The translations under genes were made by a program, and so were the position numbers. Below are positions 1 to 4,454 of a DNA stretch of 6,625 nt, piece after piece. This stretch comes from Urinicoccus sp. (GTDB lineage: Bacteria > Bacillota > Clostridia > Tissierellales > Peptoniphilaceae): positions 1 through 6,625 of the forward strand of contig JASBZN010000066.1 of assembly GCA_029983435.1 (NCBI GenBank), written 5' to 3'. The notes below the pieces were generated by a model. The model ran no database searches and was not told the origin of the DNA. It saw only the letters and a program-made list of their open reading frames with translations. How positions within the stretch are numbered: the first letter of the stretch is position 1; every line of letters starts with the position of its first letter.

Positions 1-1373
1 ACGGCTACAAAGCCCATTACGTTGTAACGGATGAAGTCTACTGGTTGGAAGTTGTAAACTGGGTAAACTGCAGATGCAATTCCAATGTAGTAGGCAATGT
101 AAACGTGCCATGGAATTAATTGGGCACCAAATACACCCATTGCATCTCCGAAGGTTGCATTTCTTAGACGAAGTCTATATTGATCTTCTTCACTACATTC
201 AATGTTTTCTTCAACTAATTCACGAATGATTGGACCTACAGTTACGATTTGAGCCATTTCATCGGCTAACAATGCGTTACCTGCAATAGATAATACTGCG
301 TTCCAAGTCATTAAGCCACGAACTCTGTTGGACATTTTTAATACGAGGTCTGCAAGTGGTTGGAAAGCTTTCATTCTGTTCATGACGCCACCAAAGCCTG
401 AGATCCACATCATCATTACGATAACCCAAGATCCTGCATCTGCGAAACCAGCTTGTACAATGTCTTCTAAGAATGCTGGTACACTTTCAACAGTTCCAGC
501 TGCTAAGCCAAGAACCATTGCTGCAATAATACCAAGAGCTAAACAGAAGATAGTTGGTACACCAGCAATTGCGATAACAATTACGAAGATTAGTGGAATA
601 ACCATGTAGTATGGAACACCATCCCGTACTTGTTGTAATAAAGCTAAAGCGTCTGGACGTTCTTCTGCCAAGAAGTCTAATGTTTCTTGAGAGATGTTTG
701 CGTAAGCTTCTGCACCTGTTGCTGTTTTTGCTGGCAAGCCTGCAGATAGTGCAAAGAAGATAATAAAGGTTACTGCTAAACAAAGAATAGACCAAACACC
801 TTGGTAACGGATACGGTCAATAACTTCAACACCTTGGATACCAGAAGATACAACAGTTGTATCAGAAATTAATCCAATGTTATCTCCAAATCCTGCTCCA
901 CCAGTGATGGCGCAAACAGTGATAAGTAAGTTACCTCCAACAATGTAGTTTAACCACAAGAAAATTGGTGCACAGGCTGCGAATGTACCCCAGCTTGTAC
1001 CAGTTGCTACAGAAAGAATTGCAGTTACTAGCAATCCTACAGGAGCAACAGTTTTAGCTGAAAGACCTGCTTTAAGAGCAACATTTACAACAGCGGCTCC
1101 TACACCTGTTTGCATAAATGAACCAGCCATAGCATATGCCATCATTAAAATAAAAAATACCAATTGGATTCCGCGGACATTTTCTACAGCTACGTCGATT
1201 GATTCAGATGGTTTAATACCTTCTGTACAGTAAGCAACAAAGCCTGCATACATTAGAGCGATAGGCCCAGCCATTAACATGTCAAAGCCTTCTCCGCCGC
1301 CCTTACCAGCTAGGAGCAACCAAGCTAATAACGCTACTGGGGAGATCTTAAAAATAGCTTTTAAAACTTTCAT
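1..1373 (-). CDS. nhaC: NhaC-family Na+/H+ antiporter (3' end cut by the window edge)
   Basis: This is an integral membrane secondary transporter of the NhaC family. Known members exchange Na+ for H+, or couple Na+ and H+ to organic acids, as in Bacillus MleN malate/lactate exchange. I read 457 codons with no stop before base 1; the family is usually about 460-500 residues, so only the C-terminus is missing. Family signatures seen are SVATGTSWGT (121-130), GFGDNIGLISDTT (161-173), AGNALLADEM (364-373) and NATFGDAMGVFGAQLIPWHVY split over 405-425. Hydrophobic segments alternate throughout, with a polar loop at about 213-253. ATG 1373 was chosen because GGAGGG (1378-1383) lies 4 nt upstream; an in-frame ATG at 1385 has no binding site. 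Codon choice is biased (AAC over AAT, frequent GCA/GGT/CCA), unlike murI and ispE, which suggests high expression. The family call is firm, but the substrate is unknown and the symbol is used only for the family. Confidence 0.93.
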   Translation of the reverse strand, partial: MKVLKAIFKISPVALLAWLLLAGKGGGEGFDMLMAGPIALMYAGFVAYCTEGIKPSESIDVAVENVRGIQLVFFILMMAYAMAGSFMQTGVGAAVVNVALKAGLSAKTVAPVGLLVTAILSVATGTSWGTFAACAPIFLWLNYIVGGNLLITVCAITGGAGFGDNIGLISDTTVVSSGIQGVEVIDRIRYQGVWSILCLAVTFIIFFALSAGLPAKTATGAEAYANISQETLDFLAEERPDALALLQQVRDGVPYYMVIPLIFVIVIAIAGVPTIFCLALGIIAAMVLGLAAGTVESVPAFLEDIVQAGFADAGSWVIVMMMWISGFGGVMNRMKAFQPLADLVLKMSNRVRGLMTWNAVLSIAGNALLADEMAQIVTVGPIIRELVEENIECSEEDQYRLRLRNATFGDAMGVFGAQLIPWHVYIAYYIGIASAVYPVYNFQPVDFIRYNVMGFVA

Positions 1374-1416
1374 CTTTCCCTCCATATGAAATAATAAATA
1401 ATAAATTAGTAAAGGT

Positions 1417-1475
1417 TTTCCGATTTTGCTCGAAACCGGAAATGACGATGAAATCGCTTGGATTTCTTCATCGTC
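1417..1475 (-). promoter_or_regulatory. Two tandem hairpins in the nhaC leader RNA
   Basis: The leader between the predicted start of transcription (near 1490) and the nhaC ATG holds two adjacent inverted repeats. The first transcribed lies at 1475-1444: GACGATGAA can pair with TTCATCGTC, and a further 3 pairs form around a CAAGC loop, giving 12 pairs with a 3-nt bulge. The second lies at 1442-1417, one nucleotide later: TTTCCGGTTT pairs with AAATCGGAAA around the 6-nt loop CGAGCA. One pair in the second is G-U in the minus-strand RNA but would be A-C in plus-strand RNA, which fits minus-strand transcription. No long U-run follows either stem, and the Shine-Dalgarno sequence lies outside both. 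They look more like a regulatory or mRNA-stabilising leader than a terminator. I do not recognise a known riboswitch class. Confidence 0.6.
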
Positions 1476-1496
1476 CTTTCTCAATGCTCAAGTACT

Positions 1497-1524
1497 ATTA
1501 TAACTTAAATCGGATAAAATGCAA
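1497..1524 (-). promoter_or_regulatory. Sigma-A-like promoter of nhaC
   Basis: On the minus strand TTGCAT (1524-1519) is followed, after a 16-nt spacer, by a consensus TATAAT (1502-1497). Transcription should begin near 1490, leaving a leader of roughly 115 nt before the nhaC ATG. The perfect -10 box and 4/6 match at -35 make this the best promoter in the intergenic region. A TTGACA on the plus strand at 1544-1549 has no matching -10 and is probably chance. Confidence 0.7.
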
Positions 1525-1864
1525 GATGTTTATTGATTTTTATTTGACAAATGTTAGGAATTGTTCTCAATTTTTCTTTTTCTTCCAAGTTTCCTTGAAG
1601 AAAATATTTTCATAAAACTTCTTAAACCCCTTATTTTCCACCCTTTAAAGACTTTTAGAAAAAAGATTTTTCTCCGCTTCTTTTTTAGACTTCCCTGAAA
1701 AATTTTTTTATTTTCTTTCCTATTAAGCAGGATCTTTTTAACTTTTCTCTTTTTCTTTTGAATTTTTTTTAACTTCTTGATCCCTTTTGAAAAATTTTTA
1801 TTGCATTGGCCTTTCAAAAGAGATCTTGCTCTTTTAGTTGGCAAAGAAAAAAGAGCAGATTTCT
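1525..1864. other. Low-complexity murI-nhaC spacer, no supportable gene
   Basis: About 340 bases lie between the murI stop and the nhaC promoter. The plus strand is roughly two-thirds to three-quarters pyrimidine, with many T-runs. TGAAAAATTTTT-type stretches recur at about 1696 and 1788, and an A/T-only hairpin (AGAAAAA / TTTTTCT, 1657-1673) can form. A 96-codon minus-strand frame (1844-1554) is open only because this strand is A/G-rich. It would start at TTG with no ribosome binding site and encode a lysine/arginine-rich sequence without recognisable domains. I see no RNA gene, mobile element or clear remnant of a gene here. Confidence 0.6.
1816..1857 (-). terminator. Possible terminator after murI (overlapping inverted repeats)
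   Basis: Eight nucleotides after the murI stop, the minus strand carries TGCTCTTTT (1857-1849), then AAAAGAGCA (1835-1827), a 9-bp stem with a 13-nt loop. The second arm can instead pair as AAAAGAG (1835-1829) with CTCTTTT (1822-1816), a 7-bp stem with a 6-nt loop. The two stems are mutually exclusive. The sequence after the first stem is AGATCTCTTTT, an interrupted U-rich tract rather than a clean U-run. This is a plausible but weak end of the ispE-murI transcript. Confidence 0.4.
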
Positions 1865-2644
1865 CTACTCTTTCACTCTCTTTACTCGAATCTTCTCCCC
1901 TAGGATTTTTGCTGCCTTTTGGGCAAAGACCTTGGGGTCCCCACTACAGTAATAGGTGACTCCAGGTTTTGCCTGGTTTTTTATTTGAATCGTTTCTTTT
2001 AGGTCCAGGCAGGTTTGCTCTGCGGGGTCAACAACAGTGACCTTTCTCTTATAAAAGGCAAAGTAGTCCTCTACCCCTTGCCTTGCCAGGGGAAAATGAG
2101 TGCACCCCAAAATAAGAGTGTCGTAATCTCCTGGTAAGAGGTCCAGGTATTCCCAGGCAATCTTTTTCCCAATATAGTGGGACCCTAAACCGTCCTCTAC
2201 TGCTAGGACCAATTGAGGACAACCCTGACTGTAGATCTTGGCCCCTGGGTCTAGGTCTTTTAGCTGCTTTTCATAAAAGCCCTGATCTACGGTAGCTTGG
2301 GTTGCCAAGAGACCGTATTTTCCTATCTTACTTGCTTGGTAGGCTGCCTTGGCTCCTGGTCCAATCACGCCAAGGACTGGACAAGACATTTGGTCTTTTA
2401 AAAGATCTAGGGCTGCTCCTGTTGCGGTATTACAGGCAATGACCAGGGCCTTGACTCCCAAGTTTTCAAAAAAGTCCCCAGCCCCTTTGGCATAAAACTG
2501 GATTTGGTCCAGACTTTTTGCCCCATAGGGAAGGTGGGCGGTGTCTGCAAAATAGACGAATTTTTCCTTGGGAAAGTTTTTTCTTAATTCTTTTAAGACA
2601 GTGAGTCCACCGACTCCACTATCATAGACGCCAATTGCTTCCAT
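1865..2644 (-). CDS. murI: Glutamate racemase MurI
   Basis: This cytoplasmic, cofactor-independent racemase converts L-glutamate to D-glutamate, the residue added by MurD to UDP-MurNAc-L-Ala during peptidoglycan precursor synthesis. At 259 residues it has normal family length. It begins with GVYDSGVGGLTV (5-16), whose Asp8 lies in the substrate-binding motif. It has ADTAHLPYG (33-41, matching the family D-x-x-x-x-P-Y-G). The two catalytic cysteines sit in ACNTATGAAL (Cys71) and GCTHFPL (Cys181, followed by His183). VDPAEQT (205-211) and YCSGDP (232-237) near the end are also family-like. The ATG at 2644 follows AGGAGG (2654-2649), which overlaps the ispE stop codon TAG (2655-2653). Translation is therefore probably coupled to ispE, only 8 nt upstream. 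No key residue is missing. Confidence 0.96.
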   Translation of the reverse strand: MEAIGVYDSGVGGLTVLKELRKNFPKEKFVYFADTAHLPYGAKSLDQIQFYAKGAGDFFENLGVKALVIACNTATGAALDLLKDQMSCPVLGVIGPGAKAAYQASKIGKYGLLATQATVDQGFYEKQLKDLDPGAKIYSQGCPQLVLAVEDGLGSHYIGKKIAWEYLDLLPGDYDTLILGCTHFPLARQGVEDYFAFYKRKVTVVDPAEQTCLDLKETIQIKNQAKPGVTYYCSGDPKVFAQKAAKILGEKIRVKRVKE

Positions 2645-2652
2645 AGGTCCTC

Positions 2653-3450
2653 CTATATCCCTGTTGTACCAGCAATGACCAGGGGAAAATAAGCTTCCAA
2701 AGCTTTTTTTGCCTGGTCTCGTGCTTCTAAGCTGGGGTAAAGGCCATAAAAAGTGGGTCCTGACCCGGACATAGAAACTTCAAAAGCCCCTGTTTTTTTC
2801 AGGGCTTGGTCCACTTCTACTAGGTCTGGATGCCGCCTTAAAACAGGTCCTTGTAAATCATTTATTACGCCCAGGTCCCGGTCTTGACCTTGGTCTTGGT
2901 CGTACCAAGTATAGACTTCCTTGGTGGAAAGTTGGTAGCCTGGATTAATTAAAAGCAGGGGAGTTGGCTTTTCTTGTATCGGTCTTATTTTTTCTCCAAT
3001 ACCTTCTACCTCTGCTGGATGGTCATAGAGGCAAAAGGGAAAGTCCGCTCCCAAATCCAAGGCCCAAGCTTGAAGGGTTTGTAAATCCAATCCCAGGTCA
3101 TAAAGTTGGTTGATTCCCTTTAAAATCCCTGCTCCATTGGCCGTCCCCCCAGCCAAACCTGCGCCTAAAGGAATCTTTTTTTCTAGGTGGATTTCCAGGT
3201 GAAATTTCCGGTTTAGTTTTTTTTCCAAGAGATCTAGACACTTGTAGCAAAAATTATTTTTATCCCACGCTAGGTCTACTAGGTTACTTTCATAAACCAA
3301 GCCCTTGTCTTTTTTCTTTAGGATAATTTGGTCTTTTAAATCAATGGGGACCATCTTAGATTTCAAGAGATGGTAGCCATCTTTTCGCTGGCCCAAAATT
3401 TTTAATCCTCTATTTATTTTTGCTCTGGTTTCGATTGTTACTTGATCCAT
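2653..3450 (-). CDS. ispE: 4-diphosphocytidyl-2-C-methyl-D-erythritol kinase IspE
   Basis: IspE is a GHMP-family kinase that phosphorylates the 2-hydroxyl of CDP-methylerythritol with ATP, the fourth step of the MEP route to isopentenyl diphosphate. The protein is 265 residues, slightly short of the usual 280-290. It shows AKINRGLKILG (10-20) with catalytic Lys11, and RKDGYH (22-27). The ATP-binding glycine-rich loop PLGAGLAGGTANGAG lies at 94-108, LGADFPFCL (133-141) carries the catalytic Asp136, NDLQ is at 197-200, and the third GHMP motif SMSGSGPTFYGL is at 226-237. The loop reads GGTANGAG where many relatives have GGSSDAAA; the glycines are kept. ATG 3450 is preceded by GGAGG (3459-3455). 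The gene heads a two-gene unit with murI under its own promoter. Residues 183-192 form a Gln/Asp-rich stretch. The identification is secure. Confidence 0.95.
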   Translation of the reverse strand: MDQVTIETRAKINRGLKILGQRKDGYHLLKSKMVPIDLKDQIILKKKDKGLVYESNLVDLAWDKNNFCYKCLDLLEKKLNRKFHLEIHLEKKIPLGAGLAGGTANGAGILKGINQLYDLGLDLQTLQAWALDLGADFPFCLYDHPAEVEGIGEKIRPIQEKPTPLLLINPGYQLSTKEVYTWYDQDQGQDRDLGVINDLQGPVLRRHPDLVEVDQALKKTGAFEVSMSGSGPTFYGLYPSLEARDQAKKALEAYFPLVIAGTTGI

Positions 3451-3473
3451 AGTTCCTCCAAAAAGTCCCCTAT

Positions 3474-3482
3474 ATTATACCA
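3474..3482 (-). promoter_or_regulatory. Extended -10 promoter for ispE-murI
   Basis: The minus strand reads TGGTATAAT (3482-3474), a perfect extended -10 (TGn plus TATAAT). The hexamer 17 nt upstream is TATCTC (3502-3497), a poor -35, so the TG extension probably compensates. Transcription would start near 3467, giving a leader of only about 17 nt that already contains the GGAGG ribosome binding site of ispE. Because the veg terminator lies just upstream, this is likely the main promoter of ispE and murI. Confidence 0.7.
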
Positions 3483-3541
3483 CAAGAGGTCTTTATGAGA
3501 TAGTTTTTCATTCTTCTTTCCCTTATCAACCATTCAGACAT

Positions 3542-3570
3542 AAAAAAAGTCCTTCTCCCACGAGAAGAAC
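3542..3570 (-). terminator. Intrinsic terminator of veg
   Basis: Seven nucleotides after the veg stop, the minus strand forms GTTCTTCTC (3570-3562), loop GTGG, GAGAAGGAC (3557-3549), a 9-bp stem with one G-U pair. It is followed directly by seven T residues (3548-3542). The G-U pair and T-run orient it for minus-strand transcription. It is the clearest terminator in the window and separates veg from the ispE-murI unit. Confidence 0.9.
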
Positions 3571-3577
3571 CTCTTTA

Positions 3578-3847
3578 TTAAGATATTTTTTTCTCTTCCA
3601 TTTGTCCATCATCATCGATAATCGTCAATTGAACAGTGGATGTCAAAACATCTGAATAGGTGTAGGAAATTGTCCGATTCCCCTCACTTACTTCATGCTC
3701 AATATCTACAACAAATAAGCTTGGGTAGACATCAACAAGTCGGCCTCGACGAGTTACAATTCTTTTTCGTCCCTTATCTGCCTTTAAAATAACTCGCTTG
3801 CCAATATGTCGCATTAGCTCCCTACGGATTTGCTCCATTTGATTCAC
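3578..3847 (-). CDS. veg: Veg family protein
   Basis: Veg is a small conserved Gram-positive protein. In Bacillus subtilis it is strongly transcribed in growing cells and has been linked to biofilm formation; its biochemical activity is not settled. The 89-residue product matches the family length (about 86). It carries the recognisable core GKRVILKADKGRKR (16-29) and RRGRLVDVYPSLFVVDI (33-49), then ISYTYSDVLTSTVQLTI (60-76), with an acidic tail after it. The start is GTG 3847, preceded by GGGAG about 6 nt upstream. ATG 3838 is possible but its spacing to that site is too long. The order veg then ispE is also known from B. subtilis, which supports the assignment. Two strong promoters lie upstream and a strong terminator downstream, so it is probably expressed as an abundant single-gene mRNA. 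Confidence 0.93.
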   Translation of the reverse strand: MNQMEQIRRELMRHIGKRVILKADKGRKRIVTRRGRLVDVYPSLFVVDIEHEVSEGNRTISYTYSDVLTSTVQLTIIDDDGQMEEKKIS

Positions 3848-3887
3848 TGTACTCTCCCACCCTTCTATACAATGACTTTACTGTACT

Positions 3888-3916
3888 AGTATAGCATGAA
3901 TAGGATCTATTGTCAA
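3888..3916 (-). promoter_or_regulatory. Proximal promoter P1 of veg
   Basis: The minus strand has consensus TTGACA (3916-3911), a 17-nt spacer and TATACT (3893-3888), with TG one base before the -10 (TGCTATACT). This is close to an ideal sigma-A promoter with an extended -10. Transcription should start near 3881, giving a leader of about 34 nt. The -35 lies in a small dyad, TATTG-T-CAATA (plus 3908-3918). Confidence 0.85.
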
Positions 3917-3926
3917 TAAATTTAAC

Positions 3927-3955
3927 ATTTTAACATTGTACTCTTGGACTGTCAA
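3927..3955 (-). promoter_or_regulatory. Distal promoter P2 of veg
   Basis: A second consensus TTGACA (3955-3950) is followed after 17 nt by TAAAAT (3932-3927), again with a TG extension (TGTTAAAAT). It lies exactly 39 nt upstream of P1 in the same direction. It would start transcription near 3920, just upstream of the P1 -35 box. The match is slightly weaker than P1 but still good. Confidence 0.7.
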
Positions 3956-3989
3956 TAGTTTTTACAAGAAATTTGAATTTTTTCTAAAA

Positions 3990-4454
3990 TTAATATTTCA
4001 TGGCTTCTCGAAGTTTTTTGTTAACTTCTTTTTCCTTCAAGCTTTGGCGTTTATCATAGAGTTTTTTCCCTTGGGCCACGCCTATCTCCACCTTGACCCT
4101 ACCTCGAGAAAGGTAGAGTTTTAGAGGAACCAGGGTCTTGCCCTTTTGGTCCAGACTCTTTTTTAGCTTGCCAATTTCTTTTTTGTGGAGGAGGAGCTTG
4201 CGTTTTCTTAAGGGATCTACGTTAAAGCGGTTCCCTTCTTCATAGGGGGCAATGTGCATATTTTCTAAAAAAACTTCTCCATTTTGAATGCTGGCATAGG
4301 CATCTGCCAAGCTGACGCTGCCTTTTCGGATGGACTTCACTTCTGTACCCACTAAAACCAGACCCGCCTCTAGGGTTTCTTCGATAAAATAGTCATGACG
4401 AGCCTTGCGGTTACTTGCTAAATTATTAGGATTGTTTGTTTTCTTCTTTGCCAA
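3990..4454 (-). CDS. smpB: SsrA (tmRNA)-binding protein SmpB
   Basis: SmpB binds the tRNA-like part of tmRNA and delivers it to ribosomes stalled on broken mRNA, allowing tagging of the nascent peptide and ribosome release. From the TTG start the product is 154 residues, normal for the family. Seen in order: NRKARHDYFIEE near the start, the OB-fold segment GLVLVGTEVKSIRKGSVSL, then NMHIAPYEEGN, RKRKLLLHKKEI, LVPLKLYLSRGRVKVEIGVA, and the basic tail with GKKLYDKR that inserts in the mRNA channel. I chose TTG 4454 because AGGTGA (4465-4460) lies 5 nt upstream and the product then begins MAKKK, a common SmpB start. GTG 4463 gives three more residues but has no binding site. The gene overlaps the end of rnr by 29 nt. 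No clear terminator follows, so some read-through to veg is possible. Confidence 0.95.
   Translation of the reverse strand: MAKKKTNNPNNLASNRKARHDYFIEETLEAGLVLVGTEVKSIRKGSVSLADAYASIQNGEVFLENMHIAPYEEGNRFNVDPLRKRKLLLHKKEIGKLKKSLDQKGKTLVPLKLYLSRGRVKVEIGVAQGKKLYDKRQSLKEKEVNKKLREAMKY

Noticed and set aside
328..609. Open plus-strand frame of 93 codons
   Set aside because: It lies antisense within the well-supported NhaC-family gene, has no ribosome binding site and encodes no recognisable domain.
487..795. Minus-strand frame of 102 codons rich in Ser, Cys and Tyr
   Set aside because: It is an out-of-frame shadow of the NhaC-family coding sequence.
1544..1549. Plus-strand TTGACA as a promoter
   Set aside because: No -10 box is found at 15-19 nt and no plus-strand gene follows.
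3848..3989. Possible tmRNA gene (ssrA) next to smpB
   Set aside because: ssrA often follows smpB, but only about 140 bases separate smpB from veg, and they hold promoters. No tRNA-like acceptor or tag-coding sequence is visible.
3956..3989. Terminator just after smpB
   Set aside because: Only a short A/T stem (AGAAA with TTTCT-type pairing) is present, with no U-run. It is too weak to call.
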